64,000 bases of DNA, from the NCBI GenBank assembly GCA_035515075.1, contig DATJBZ010000017.1:124001-188000 (forward strand), given 5' to 3'. Both the position numbers and the translations under genes were made by a program. The notes under the pieces were generated by a model. That model worked only from the letters and a program-made list of their open reading frames with translations. It did no database searches and had not been told where the DNA came from. Below are positions 45,330 through 54,263 of the stretch, in pieces. The DNA comes from Moheibacter sp035515075 (GTDB taxonomy: Bacteria; Bacteroidota; Bacteroidia; Flavobacteriales; Weeksellaceae). Positions within the stretch are counted from its first letter, which is position 1. Every line of letters starts with the position of its first letter.

Positions 45330-45761
45330 TTATTTTTCCTTTTGATAAAGTACATCCATAATTAAAGTAGAATGTGAAGCTTCTCCTTTTTCGGTTTTTG
45401 CAGGGACAACCGGTCCAATCCTTTGCGCAATTTTGTCAAGTGCTTTTTTAAGATAGATTGAATAATCACTGCTAGATGAATTCAAAATACTATATTTCTC
45501 AAATGACCCGCTTTTTAAGATGTTCAATTTGACTTTAGCTGAAGCAGAAGCAATTGACAAAGCCTCCAATTCAGTTTGATAATTTTTCATTTCTAAGCTG
45601 ATTTCTTGATTCAATTTTTCAAAAAAACAGTCTTTTCTATCTTTTTCTATGGTATTTTCACAGCCAGGAAAAACCGGTGAAGTTCTTTTTACAACCGATA
45701 AAGACTGCGCAAACGAAATACTAGAAATGATTAAACTGATTGTAATTAAAATTTGTTTCAT
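45330..45761 (-). CDS. Exported protein with TonB C-terminus-like domain
   Basis: The product has 143 residues with a signal peptide (SSISFAQ). The segment SPVFPGCENTIEKDRKDCFFEKLNQEI resembles the VFPGCE...CF pattern common in the C-terminal domains of TonB-related proteins of Bacteroidota, but the N-terminal membrane anchor and Pro-rich linker of TonB are missing. The rest is helical and ends in a strand with LIMDVLYQKE. The function is unknown. Codon use is AT-rich, unlike nadB upstream. It starts eight bases after the nadB stop. Confidence 0.72.
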   Translation of the reverse strand: MKQILITISLIISSISFAQSLSVVKRTSPVFPGCENTIEKDRKDCFFEKLNQEISLEMKNYQTELEALSIASASAKVKLNILKSGSFEKYSILNSSSSDYSIYLKKALDKIAQRIGPVVPAKTEKGEASHSTLIMDVLYQKEK

Positions 45762-45768
45762 TGTATAA

Positions 45769-47349
45769 TTAATTTAAATCTTTATTGAAAAAAGCGCCTT
45801 TGTTTTCTTTTTGCTCAATGCTTTGCGAAATGATCAACCAAGCCACGCTGACCAAGTTTCTCAGTTCAGACAATTGAGGAGAAAGCAAATTCATCTTGTA
45901 AATTTCTTTGACCGAACGGTAAATTTCTTCTTGTTTTTCTTTGGCCAAATTCAACCGCTCATCGGTTCGCACGATGCTGACCAGATCACTCATCATGATT
46001 TGCAATTGCTTTTTGAGATAATTTAACAATACCATTTCTTGGGTCAACTGCAATCCATCGTCTTTCCAATCCGGAATTTGCTCGATTTTTTGAATTAAAA
46101 ATTGATTTTCATTTAGTAATTCAATCGTTTTCATGGCGGCACGATGGCCAAAAACCATGGCTTCTAAAAGTGAATTTGACGCCAAGCGATTCGCACCATG
46201 TAAACCAGTGTTGGTACATTCTCCGACGGCAAACATGTTTTTGATCGAAGATTGTCCATGCAAATCCACATCGATTCCACCACACAAATAATGCGAAGCC
46301 GGTACGACTGGGATCAAATCTTTGAACATGTCCAAACCTTCTTCTTGGCAGCGTTCATAAATGTTGGGAAAATGTTCCAAAAACTTTTCTTTGTCCAAAT
46401 CCCGACAATCCAAACACACATAATCATCGCCCGATAATTTCATTTCATTGTCAATCGCACGCGCCACGATGTCACGAGAAGCTAATTCTTCCCTTTCGTC
46501 GTATTTGTGCATGAATTTTTTACCGTCTTTGGTCAATAATTTTGCGCCAAAACCACGTACCGCTTCTGAAATCAAAAACAATTGTCCCGTACGGTTGCTG
46601 TACAAAGCCGTTGGGTGAAATTGAATGAATTGCATATTGGAAATTTTGGCTTTTGCGCGGTGCGCCAAACCAATGCCATCGCCTGTTGCAATGACAGGGT
46701 TGGTCGTGTTTTTGTACACATGTCCACAACCGCCGGTCGCCATCAAAGTGATTTTTGACGTAAATTTCTTGACCTTTCCACTGCCCACATCCAACACATA
46801 GGCGCCAAAACAATTCAAGTTTTCCGAATCAAATGTTTCATTTTCCAAATGGTGCTCGGTGATCAAATCAATCACATAATGGTGAGGCAACAATTGAATG
46901 TTGGGTGATTTTTCAATCACGGCCAACAAAGCCCTTTCTATTTCATAGCCAGTAATGTCTTTGTGATGCACGACGCGATTTTCAGTATGTCCACCTTCTC
47001 TGCCCAAATCAAAAGTGCCCAAATCATCTTTGTCAAATTTGGCGCCCCAAGAAACAATTTCCTTGAAACGTTGCGGACCTTCCTTGACCACGACTTCCAC
47101 AGCTTCTAATTTACATAAGCCATCGCCCGCTCTCAACGTATCTTGAATGTGCTTTTCAAAACTATCGTTTTCAAAATCAGTCACTACCGCCACGCCACCT
47201 TGTGCGTATTTGGTATTGGACTCTTCGCCATCGGATTTGGTCACAATGGTGATTTGGGTTTGGGGTAATTTTTGTGCAATTTTAATTGCGTAAGAAAGGC
47301 CTGAAATGCCAGAACCGATCACTAAAACATCTGTGGTCAACATCTTCAT
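45769..47349 (-). CDS. nadB: L-aspartate oxidase
   Basis: NadB oxidises L-aspartate to iminoaspartate, the first step of de novo NAD synthesis, with FAD as cofactor. Family features are the FAD-binding VLVIGSGISGLSYAIKIA near the start, SEESNTKYAQGG-like (SNTKYAQGGVAVV), HYVID and FQFHPTAL-like (MQFIQFHPTALY), the catalytic HRREELASRDIVARAID-like segment (DEREELASRDIVARA) and LHGANRLASNSLLEAMVFG. I start at ATG 47349 (MKMLTTDV); 47343 is also possible. The upstream frame from 47373 adds unneeded residues. The length of 526 fits. The nadA and nadC genes are not in this window. Confidence 0.95.
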   Translation of the reverse strand: MKMLTTDVLVIGSGISGLSYAIKIAQKLPQTQITIVTKSDGEESNTKYAQGGVAVVTDFENDSFEKHIQDTLRAGDGLCKLEAVEVVVKEGPQRFKEIVSWGAKFDKDDLGTFDLGREGGHTENRVVHHKDITGYEIERALLAVIEKSPNIQLLPHHYVIDLITEHHLENETFDSENLNCFGAYVLDVGSGKVKKFTSKITLMATGGCGHVYKNTTNPVIATGDGIGLAHRAKAKISNMQFIQFHPTALYSNRTGQLFLISEAVRGFGAKLLTKDGKKFMHKYDEREELASRDIVARAIDNEMKLSGDDYVCLDCRDLDKEKFLEHFPNIYERCQEEGLDMFKDLIPVVPASHYLCGGIDVDLHGQSSIKNMFAVGECTNTGLHGANRLASNSLLEAMVFGHRAAMKTIELLNENQFLIQKIEQIPDWKDDGLQLTQEMVLLNYLKKQLQIMMSDLVSIVRTDERLNLAKEKQEEIYRSVKEIYKMNLLSPQLSELRNLVSVAWLIISQSIEQKENKGAFFNKDLN

Positions 47350-47427
47350 GAAATATGGTGCAATATAAGCCAATTTGAGAGTTGAAAGAACCTCCTTGGT
47401 TTGAAATAATGTAGATTTATTTCATCG

Positions 47428-47462
47428 AAACTTTCTCAAAGTATTTCACCTTGAGAAAGTTT
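47428..47462. terminator. Hairpin between nadB and recA, orientation unusual
   Basis: AAACTTTCTCAA pairs with TTGAGAAAGTTT across an 11-base loop. The T-run follows on the plus strand, while both flanking genes are on the minus strand, where only TTT follows. It may still terminate recA transcripts on the minus strand or protect against antisense transcription. Confidence 0.55.
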
Positions 47463-47488
47463 TTTGATCAATTGAAAAATCTATTTTC

Positions 47489-48487
47489 TTACGCTTCTTT
47501 GACGATTTCTATGATTTTTTGTTCGATTTCTTCCGCCAATTCAGGGTTGTCTTTTAGCAATTCTTTCACGGCATCTCTTCCTTGGCCCAATTTGCTTTCG
47601 CCATAGCTGTACCAAGAACCGCTTTTTTGTACTACGCCTTTTTCTACACCGATGTCCAAAATTTCACCGACTTTGGAAATTCCTTCTCCAAACATGATGT
47701 CAAATTGCGTCTGACGGAAAGGAGGTGCGACTTTGTTTTTTACCACTTTCACACGAACGTTGTTTCCTGCCACTTCATCACCTGCTTTGATTTGAGAAAC
47801 GCGACGGATGTCCAAACGAATCGATGAATAAAATTTCAAGGCGTTTCCACCTGTAGTTGTTTCTGGATTTCCAAACATTACCCCAATTTTCTCACGCAAT
47901 TGGTTGATGAAAATCGCCGTACATTTTGTTTTGCTGATGGTGGCGGTTAATTTTCTCAAAGCTTGTGACATCAATCGTGCTTGCAATCCCATTTTGGAAT
48001 CACCCATTTCTCCTTCAATTTCCGCTTTAGGGGTCAAAGCCGCTACTGAGTCAATGACGATGATGTCAATCGCGCCTGAACGGATCAAGTTATCGGTAAT
48101 TTCCAAAGCTTGCTCGCCGTTGTCTGGTTGAGAAATGATCAAGTTTTCTACATCAATCCCCAATCTTTCTGCATAAGAACGGTCAAAAGCATGTTCTGCA
48201 TCGATGAAAGCGGCTGTTCCACCTGCTTTTTGTGCTTCAGCAATCGCGTGCAAGGTCAAAGTCGTCTTACCAGAAGCTTCTGGTCCATAGATTTCGATCA
48301 CACGACCGCGTGGATAACCGCCAATGCCCAAAGCCAAGTCCAATCCCAATGATCCAGTTGGAATCACACTGATGTTTTCGTCAATGGCACTATCGCCCAA
48401 TCGCATCACGGTTCCTTTTCCGTAGGCTTTGTCCATTTTTTCCAAAACCAACTGCAAGGCTTTCTTTTTATTATCTGAATCACTCAT
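47489..48487 (-). CDS. recA: Recombinase RecA
   Basis: RecA drives homologous strand exchange and the SOS response. It shows the Walker A motif GPEASGKTTL, the substrate-binding NQLREKIGVMFGNPETTTGG, and VVKNKVAPPFRQTQFDIMFGEGIS in the C-terminal part. The length of 332 residues is normal. An exact -7 element lies at 48524-48531 on this strand, about 37 bases upstream. No SOS box of the E. coli type was seen. Confidence 0.98.
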   Translation of the reverse strand: MSDSDNKKKALQLVLEKMDKAYGKGTVMRLGDSAIDENISVIPTGSLGLDLALGIGGYPRGRVIEIYGPEASGKTTLTLHAIAEAQKAGGTAAFIDAEHAFDRSYAERLGIDVENLIISQPDNGEQALEITDNLIRSGAIDIIVIDSVAALTPKAEIEGEMGDSKMGLQARLMSQALRKLTATISKTKCTAIFINQLREKIGVMFGNPETTTGGNALKFYSSIRLDIRRVSQIKAGDEVAGNNVRVKVVKNKVAPPFRQTQFDIMFGEGISKVGEILDIGVEKGVVQKSGSWYSYGESKLGQGRDAVKELLKDNPELAEEIEQKIIEIVKEA

Positions 48488-48523
48488 AATCTGTGTTTTA
48501 TTGTTCTGTTTTCTATTATTTCA

Positions 48524-48531
48524 CAAAAATA
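48524..48531 (-). promoter_or_regulatory. -7 promoter element for recA
   Basis: On the minus strand this reads TATTTTTG, an exact TAnnTTTG match, ending 37 bases before the recA ATG. The -33 element is not clear. Confidence 0.45.
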
Positions 48532-48573
48532 AGGCAAGCGCCCGTCATTTCATGTCGTTGTTGAATTATTTAT

Positions 48574-49023
48574 TCACAAATCCAAAATTTGTTGGGCGTG
48601 TTCTTTGGTTTTTACTTTTTCGATGACTTGTTCGATCACGCCATTTTCATCAATTAAAAAAGTGGTGCGGTGGATCCCATCAAAGGTTCTTCCCATGAAT
48701 TTTTTGGGTCCCCAAACGCCAAAGGCTTGGATGATTTCTTTTTCTTCATCCGCAATCAAAGGATAAGTCAATTGGTATTTTGTCGCGAAATTCAATTGTC
48801 TTTTGACGGAATCCGCGCTGACGCCGATGATTTCATAACCTCTTTTTTTCAAGGCTTCTTCGTTGTCTCTCAAATTACAAGCTTCATTGATGCAACCTGG
48901 GGTGCTGGCTTTTGGATAAAAAAATAACACATACTTTTTTCCTTTGTAATCTGTTGATTGAATGGTGTTTCCATTCTGGTCAATTCCTTTGAATTCAGGG
49001 GCTTTGTCTCCTTTTTGTAACAT
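48574..49023 (-). CDS. bcp: Thioredoxin-dependent thiol peroxidase (Bcp-type peroxiredoxin)
   Basis: Bcp reduces peroxides with electrons from thioredoxin. The 149-residue protein has the PxxxTPGC peroxidatic motif as YPKASTPGCINEACNLRD, with Cys47 or so as the peroxidatic Cys. GVSADSVKRQLNFATKY and a RTTFLIDENGVI strand complete the fold. A second Cys in EACNLRD occupies the position of the resolving Cys in atypical two-Cys Bcp proteins. A one-mismatch -7 element, TATATTTA, lies upstream on this strand. Confidence 0.95.
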   Translation of the reverse strand: MLQKGDKAPEFKGIDQNGNTIQSTDYKGKKYVLFFYPKASTPGCINEACNLRDNEEALKKRGYEIIGVSADSVKRQLNFATKYQLTYPLIADEEKEIIQAFGVWGPKKFMGRTFDGIHRTTFLIDENGVIEQVIEKVKTKEHAQQILDL

Positions 49024-49173
49024 TTTTTGGTTTTAAAATCAAGCGATAAATATAGTGTTTTTTTAGGAGTTGGCACCAAGCAGATTTGATCAGTGCATTC
49101 AAAATGAACTAAAAAAAAGGTTGAATTGTTGTAAATTTACCCAATTGATCAATGCTTTTTTAGAAAACTAACA

Positions 49174-49695
49174 ATGGAATACTTTAATTTTTGTCCCAAC
49201 TGCCAATCGGCCAACATCGTTTTTGAAAACAACAGAAAATTCAATTGCCAAGATTGTGGTATGCTTTATTTTCACAATGTCGCAGCAGCTGTAGCGGTGA
49301 TCATCGAACAAGATGACAAAATTTTGTTTACTGTTCGCAACCGTGCGCCTAAAAAAGGTTATTTGGATTTGCCAGGTGGATTTACCGATCCCGATGAAAC
49401 GGTGGAGCAAACCTGTCAAAGAGAATTGAAAGAAGAGTTGAATTTGGATTTTGCTGTGGAGGATTTTCGTTATTTCAAATCCCAACCCAATGATTACGAT
49501 TACCGTGGCATTCCGTACAAAACCGCCGATTTGATTTTCATTGCCCAATTCCCAAAAGCAGCCAACATTGTTTTAGAAAAAGAGGAGATCGAAGCTTACC
49601 GTTGGGTGCCAAAAACGGATATCAATGTGGAAGACATTGGTTTTGTATCTTTGCAAAATGCGGTTTCAGACTATTTAAACCAAGAAAAACTTTAA
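49174..49695 (+). CDS. NUDIX hydrolase with N-terminal zinc ribbon
   Basis: The 173-residue protein begins with a zinc-ribbon (FCPNC at 7-11 and CQDCG at about 25-29), followed by a NUDIX domain. The NUDIX box GGFTDPDETVEQTCQRELKEEL fits GX5EX7REUXEEXGU up to the last Gly. This combination is seen in enzymes that hydrolyse nucleotide-sugar or dinucleotide pyrophosphates, such as NudC-like proteins, but the substrate cannot be read here. It is followed ten bases downstream by a lipoprotein gene. Confidence 0.88.
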   Translation: MEYFNFCPNCQSANIVFENNRKFNCQDCGMLYFHNVAAAVAVIIEQDDKILFTVRNRAPKKGYLDLPGGFTDPDETVEQTCQRELKEELNLDFAVEDFRYFKSQPNDYDYRGIPYKTADLIFIAQFPKAANIVLEKEEIEAYRWVPKTDINVEDIGFVSLQNAVSDYLNQEKL

Positions 49696-49705
49696 AATTA
49701 AACCC

Positions 49706-50224
49706 ATGAAAAAAATCATCGCACTGAGTTTATTGGCTTTTACGTTATCTTGTAGTACACAAACGGTTTCAATGGACTATGACCGAAACCAAGATTTTTC
49801 TTCCATTCAAAACTATGCTTTGTTTTTTGAAGGGGAAGATTGGAATGACTTGAATAAAAATAGATTTGAGACTGCTTTGGTCGAAGTTTTACAAAGCAAA
49901 CAAATGATTTATCAAGACCAATCCACTACTAAAATTCAAGTCACTTCAGAAAGTTTTGTGAGCGAACAACAAAGTTCACAAGTGGGCATGGGCGTGGGAA
50001 CAGGCGGTCGAGGTTTTGGTACGTCGATGGGCGTAAGCATTCCGATCAACAGTGAAAAATTGAACCAGATTTACCGCATTTCAATGCGCAATGCTGCGGA
50101 CGAATTGATTTGGGAAGGAAAGTTGATCGTACAACAACCGATCCATGCTAGTCCTGAAGTGTCTGCTCAAAACATCCAAAAAGGCATCCAAAAATTGTTC
50201 AAGAAATTTCCACCCAAAAACTAA
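49706..50224 (+). CDS. DUF4136 domain lipoprotein
   Basis: The 172-residue protein is a predicted lipoprotein (signal ending FTLSCS, Cys16). The segments MDYDRNQDFSSIQNYALF at the start, a middle IQVTSESFVSEQQSSQVGMGVGTGG, and the Gly-rich GRGFGTSMGVSIP stretch match DUF4136, a family of cell-envelope lipoproteins of unknown function. The final MRNAADELIWEGKLIV fits as well. It starts ten bases after the NUDIX gene. Confidence 0.87.
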   Translation: MKKIIALSLLAFTLSCSTQTVSMDYDRNQDFSSIQNYALFFEGEDWNDLNKNRFETALVEVLQSKQMIYQDQSTTKIQVTSESFVSEQQSSQVGMGVGTGGRGFGTSMGVSIPINSEKLNQIYRISMRNAADELIWEGKLIVQQPIHASPEVSAQNIQKGIQKLFKKFPPKN

Positions 50225-50328
50225 CCCTTTCCAACACAAGACCAAAAAAGCATGAATGCAGTGATGAATCCAAGCTCAATGGACTTTTGTCTTTTTGGAT
50301 CCCTCTTTTTTAAATAATTGGTGGAAAT

Positions 50329-50373
50329 TTGTAACAAATTGGGGCGGACTTTGACTAATGCCATTAGTTACAA
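50329..50373 (+). promoter_or_regulatory. Nested inverted repeats in the tolC-like leader
   Basis: TTGTAAC (50329-50335) pairs with GTTACAA (50367-50373), enclosing CTAATG-C-CATTAG (50355-50367, a 13-base palindrome). The whole lies 5 to 49 bases before the ATG at 50378. It may be an operator or a folded leader; no regulator is known here. Confidence 0.4.
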
Positions 50374-50377
50374 GATT

Positions 50378-51697
50378 ATGAATAAAGTATTTTCTCTTAT
50401 TGGTTTGTTGGTGTTGACCACCACTTTTGGGCAAGAAAAATGGGATTTGCGCACTTGTGTGGACCATGCAGTGGCGCACAATTTGACGGTCAACCAAAGT
50501 AAAATTCAACAAGAAATCATCGCCAATGATTTGGAAAATACGCGCAGCCAATGGTTGCCCAATGTCGGTGCTTATTTGGACAATTCATTCACTTATGGCA
50601 CGCATCATCCAATGATCAACAAAAGTTACCAGCAATACAACAATAGTTTGGGGGTGAATTCATCGATCACCATTTACCAAGGAGGTTTGTTGAATTTGAA
50701 CAAAGAAAGAGCGGCTTTGAATGTGGAAGCCAGTCAATTTCAAACGGATCAAATCAGTGACAACATCGCTTTGCAAGTGGTCAATTATTATTTGAATGTG
50801 ATGCTCAATCGTGAGCTTTTGCAAATTGCCCAAGGGAATTTAACGATGAGTACGGAGCAAGTCGATCGTTCCAAAATTTTGTTTGAAGGCGGAAGAATTG
50901 CGGAAGCAGAATGGGTTCAAGCAGAAGCCAACCGGGCACAGGACGTGAAAAATGTCGCCGATGCCAAGATCGAAGTCGATCGTGCTTTGTTCAACCTTTC
51001 AGTGTTGTTGCAATTGGAAGATTACCGAAATTTTGATGTTGAGCCGATTGCCTTGCCCGATGATTTGACTTTGGGTTTGTATGATTTGGACCAAATTCTG
51101 GCGATTGCTTATGCGGAACAACCGGCGGTGAAAAAAGCGGAAATTGATTTGGAAATGGCGGCCAAAGACATTCGAATTGCCCAAACTTCTTTGAAACCGA
51201 CCATTTCTGGAAGTTATAATTTGGGCACCAGCTATGCCGATTATTTCAACAAAGGTTTGATGACCGATGCTTGGTTGAGCCAATGGCACGAAAATTTGAC
51301 CCAAGTGGTGGGTGTCAGTGTGAAAATTCCAATTTTTGAGAAATTCACCAATAAGTTGAACATCCAACGGGCAAAAATCAGCGAATCTTTGGCACAAAAT
51401 GCCATGGCGCAAGAAAAACAAAAAATCAAAGAGAATGTGCAAGAAGCTTATTTCAATGCTTTGTCTTCTTATGAAGCTTTCCAAGCGGCCAAAGAAAGCG
51501 TACGTTCCAATGCCTTGTCGGCTGATTTTGCGCAGAAAAGTTTAGACGCAGGGGTGATCAATAGGTATGATTTGAACATCGCTCAAAATAATTTGATGGT
51601 GGCAAAGGCCCAAATGGCACAAGCGAAATTCAACTTTATCTTTCGCATGAAAGTTTTGGATTTCTACGCAGGCATACCTTTGACAGAGGGGCTTTAA
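50378..51697 (+). CDS. TolC family outer-membrane efflux protein
   Basis: TolC-family proteins form the outer-membrane channel of efflux or type I secretion systems. The 439-residue protein has a signal peptide (ending TTFGQ), then the WDLRTCVDHAVAHN opening common to the family, long coiled-coil helices (NIALQVVNYYLNVMLNRELL, SLAQNAMAQEKQKIKENVQEAYFNALSSYEAF) and a repeated structure in two halves. I use ATG 50378; the longer frame from 50318 reads through a palindrome. No membrane-fusion or RND pump gene is next to it, so its partners are elsewhere. Confidence 0.9.
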   Translation: MNKVFSLIGLLVLTTTFGQEKWDLRTCVDHAVAHNLTVNQSKIQQEIIANDLENTRSQWLPNVGAYLDNSFTYGTHHPMINKSYQQYNNSLGVNSSITIYQGGLLNLNKERAALNVEASQFQTDQISDNIALQVVNYYLNVMLNRELLQIAQGNLTMSTEQVDRSKILFEGGRIAEAEWVQAEANRAQDVKNVADAKIEVDRALFNLSVLLQLEDYRNFDVEPIALPDDLTLGLYDLDQILAIAYAEQPAVKKAEIDLEMAAKDIRIAQTSLKPTISGSYNLGTSYADYFNKGLMTDAWLSQWHENLTQVVGVSVKIPIFEKFTNKLNIQRAKISESLAQNAMAQEKQKIKENVQEAYFNALSSYEAFQAAKESVRSNALSADFAQKSLDAGVINRYDLNIAQNNLMVAKAQMAQAKFNFIFRMKVLDFYAGIPLTEGL

Positions 51698-51727
51698 TAA
51701 TTTTTGAAATTAATTTTCAAGTTTGAC

Positions 51728-51735
51728 TATATTTG
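51728..51735 (+). promoter_or_regulatory. -7 promoter element for tsaB
   Basis: TATATTTG is an exact TAnnTTTG match, ending 19 bases before the ATG at 51755. A TTG at 51704-51706 lies 21 bases upstream as a -33 element. This supports the 51755 start. Confidence 0.55.
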
Positions 51736-51754
51736 CGGACAGTTCCATCAAATC

Positions 51755-52426
51755 ATGACCCTATTACATTTAGAAACTTCGACCAAAAATTGCTCGGTGG
51801 CCATTTCACGAAATGGACAATTGCTGAGTTTGTGCGAGGAAAGTGAAAGTACCACAGGGCAAGCGGAGAAAGTGCACCGCTTTGTGCAGTGGGCTTTGGA
51901 AGGTGCGGAAATTCAATTGAGCGATCTCGATGGCGTTTGCGTGTCCAAAGGACCGGGGAGTTTTACAGGATTGCGGATTGGCGTTTCTGCTGCAAAGGGA
52001 CTGTGTTTTGGATTAAACATTCCTTTGTTGGCTTTGAATTCATTGGAAATCTTGGCGCAAACCCCAATTGACCAAGGGTTTGATTTCATTATTCCGATGA
52101 TTGATGCAAGGCGAATGGAAGCTTATACCGCGATTTTTGATGGAAAAGGACAAGCACTTTCCGCCATTGAAGCCAAAATTTTGGATGAAAGTACTTTCCA
52201 AGAATTCCGAGACAAAAAAGTGGTTTTTGTCGGCGATGCGGTGGAGAAAAGCAAAAGCGTTCTCGACTTGCCGCAAGCGGTTTTTTCGGATGCATGGTAT
52301 CCTTCCGCTCAGCAGATGATCGCTTTGGCTGAAAAGAAATTTGTGCAAAAAGCATGGGAAGATGTCGCCTACTTTGAACCCTTTTATTTGAAAGAATTTA
52401 GGCTGGGCGTAAAGAAGCAAACCTGA
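51755..52426 (+). CDS. tsaB: tRNA threonylcarbamoyladenosine biosynthesis protein TsaB
   Basis: TsaB is a partner of TsaD in making t6A37 on tRNAs that read ANN codons. The 223-residue protein shows the ASKHA fold signature: MTLLHLETSTKNCSVAI at the start and GVCVSKGPGSFTGLRIGVSAAKGLC near residue 65. I use ATG 51755; the longer frame from 51704 contains the promoter element. It follows the tolC-like gene, with no functional link that I know. Confidence 0.93.
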   Translation: MTLLHLETSTKNCSVAISRNGQLLSLCEESESTTGQAEKVHRFVQWALEGAEIQLSDLDGVCVSKGPGSFTGLRIGVSAAKGLCFGLNIPLLALNSLEILAQTPIDQGFDFIIPMIDARRMEAYTAIFDGKGQALSAIEAKILDESTFQEFRDKKVVFVGDAVEKSKSVLDLPQAVFSDAWYPSAQQMIALAEKKFVQKAWEDVAYFEPFYLKEFRLGVKKQT

Positions 52427-52466
52427 AATTGTCTAACCCCAACTCCTAAAAAACTGAATTGTACCC

Positions 52467-54026
52467 ATGAAAAAAACAATCGCGTTATTGCTTACTTTTT
52501 GGATATTCAGCAGTTCATTGTCTCAGGAAACAGAAGCTTTCAATAAAATTTATACCCAAACTTTTGTTGAAACTTCGCATACTGATTTCGAAAAATCATT
52601 GGCCATTGCGGATTCATTGTTTCAAATTTCTGAAACTCCTTTTTTTCAAACCAAAAGTCTGATGTTGAGCGCAAGTTTATTTACGCAAGCAGGAGATTTA
52701 AAAGAAGCGATTGAATACGCTGAAAAAGCATTGAAAATTATCGAAAAAACGACTTTTTATGATTGGCAAGCAAGAGTGCATGGTTTTTTGGCGACACAGC
52801 ACCGAAACATGTTGATTTATAGTCAGTCGGAGTTTCATGTGAACCAAGCGATTGAAGCAGCCAAGAAAATTTCAGACCCACAAGTGGCGGGGATTACTTT
52901 GAACTTATTGTTGCAAGAAAAAGCTTTTTTGGCAAAAGACAAAGAAAATTACAACGAGGCTTTGGAACTTTTCACGACCGCTGGGGAATATTTCAAGCAG
53001 ATGGGAGATTCTTACTTAATTGCTCAAAATGAAATGTTCAAAGGCGCTTGTGCTTTGGGGCTGCAAGAGTTTGATCAAGCACTTATGTATTATCAAACCG
53101 CTTTGGAGTTTTTCGGAGATTTGCCAGATAATTATGTAAAAGGCTTGATTTATACAGGATTGGCAGAAGTTCATTTGCAACAGAAAAACTTGAATCGAGC
53201 CAAAGAAAACTTAATCAAAGCTGGAGAAATCGCAAAGCATTCTTCTTATTTGGAATTTTTGAACAAATATTATTCGACGGCTTTCAAATACCATGGTTTG
53301 GTGGGCGATGTGGAGCAATTGAATTTTTACAGTCATCGACGCGATTCGATTCAGGCCTTATTGACCACTCAAAAAAGCAAGTATTTGGACCAAAGTTATG
53401 CGAATCTAAACACCGCCAATACAGAATTTAGTGATCAATTGCAGCAAAGAGGTTGGGTGATTTTGGGCAGTATCGTCTTGTTTTTGGGCGGTTTATTGTA
53501 TTTTATGCATTACCGAAAAAAACAAAAACGCCAAGTACGAAAGATTCAATCCATCGTGGCGGAACTGGAACAACAAAAGGCGTTGTGGGCAAAACAGGCT
53601 GCTGAGCAAGAAGCGGTTTTGGAAGAAGTGTTGGAAGAAAAAGAGGAAGTCGAACAAGAAACAGCGATGATGTCACCTGAGATCGAAGCGCGGATTCTGA
53701 GGCAATTGCTGAAGTTTGAGCAATCTACCTTGTTTACCAAAAACAGCATATCGCTTTCCGTTTTGGCGGCTTATTGCAAAACCAATACGAAATATCTTTC
53801 GCATTGTATCAACCACCACAAAGGAATGGATTTCTACAACTACATCAATGATTTACGGATCAAATACATCATTGACAAATTGCTGAATGAGCCAGTGTAT
53901 CGCAAATACAAATTTGCTACTTTGGCAGAAGAAGCCGGTTTTTCTTCGGCCAATAAATTTTCTACCATCTTCAAGAAATCGACCACTTTGTCGCCCTCTG
54001 TTTTTATCAAGCAATTGGACAAGTAG
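52467..54026 (+). CDS. TPR sensor with membrane helix and AraC-type DNA-binding domain
   Basis: The 519-residue product has a signal peptide-like N-terminus (about 1-20), a TPR-type helical array (about 40-300), one membrane helix (329-347), a charged coiled coil (about 352-395) and a C-terminal AraC-type double helix-turn-helix (about 405-519) with CKTNTKYLSHCINHHKGMDFYNYINDLR and FATLAEEAGFSSANKFSTIFKKSTTLSPSVF. This plan is common in Bacteroidota: a one-component sensor that couples a periplasmic signal to transcription. It lies just before the T9SS-type surface gene cluster and could regulate it, which is inference. Confidence 0.87.
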   Translation: MKKTIALLLTFWIFSSSLSQETEAFNKIYTQTFVETSHTDFEKSLAIADSLFQISETPFFQTKSLMLSASLFTQAGDLKEAIEYAEKALKIIEKTTFYDWQARVHGFLATQHRNMLIYSQSEFHVNQAIEAAKKISDPQVAGITLNLLLQEKAFLAKDKENYNEALELFTTAGEYFKQMGDSYLIAQNEMFKGACALGLQEFDQALMYYQTALEFFGDLPDNYVKGLIYTGLAEVHLQQKNLNRAKENLIKAGEIAKHSSYLEFLNKYYSTAFKYHGLVGDVEQLNFYSHRRDSIQALLTTQKSKYLDQSYANLNTANTEFSDQLQQRGWVILGSIVLFLGGLLYFMHYRKKQKRQVRKIQSIVAELEQQKALWAKQAAEQEAVLEEVLEEKEEVEQETAMMSPEIEARILRQLLKFEQSTLFTKNSISLSVLAAYCKTNTKYLSHCINHHKGMDFYNYINDLRIKYIIDKLLNEPVYRKYKFATLAEEAGFSSANKFSTIFKKSTTLSPSVFIKQLDK

Positions 54027-54263
54027 GCGTACAGGCGTTTGAGCATTGTACCTGAAAGTCAGAGAATGCGCAATTCAACCGTTTCCAAAGCGGAGGTATT
54101 CTCTCAAGAATCAATGGGAGTCTACCATTGTAGTAGGCTTAATGAAGGATTCACATCTATATAACTGAAATTTAACGCACTATCGCTTTTTCTTTTGTGG
54201 AAATATTTACCTTTGCAGCCAATTAAATGAAATTTTGGTCATTGTTTAACTAACAAAATTCTT
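54027..54263. other. Intergenic region with promoter
   Basis: 237 bases hold no gene. A -7 element is near the end; CTACCATTGTAG near 54113-54124 is a small inverted repeat. No terminator with a T-run follows the AraC-type gene. Confidence 0.4.
54208..54215 (+). promoter_or_regulatory. -7 promoter element for the split surface protein gene
   Basis: TACCTTTG is an exact TAnnTTTG match, 48 bases before the ATG at 54264. Confidence 0.5.
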
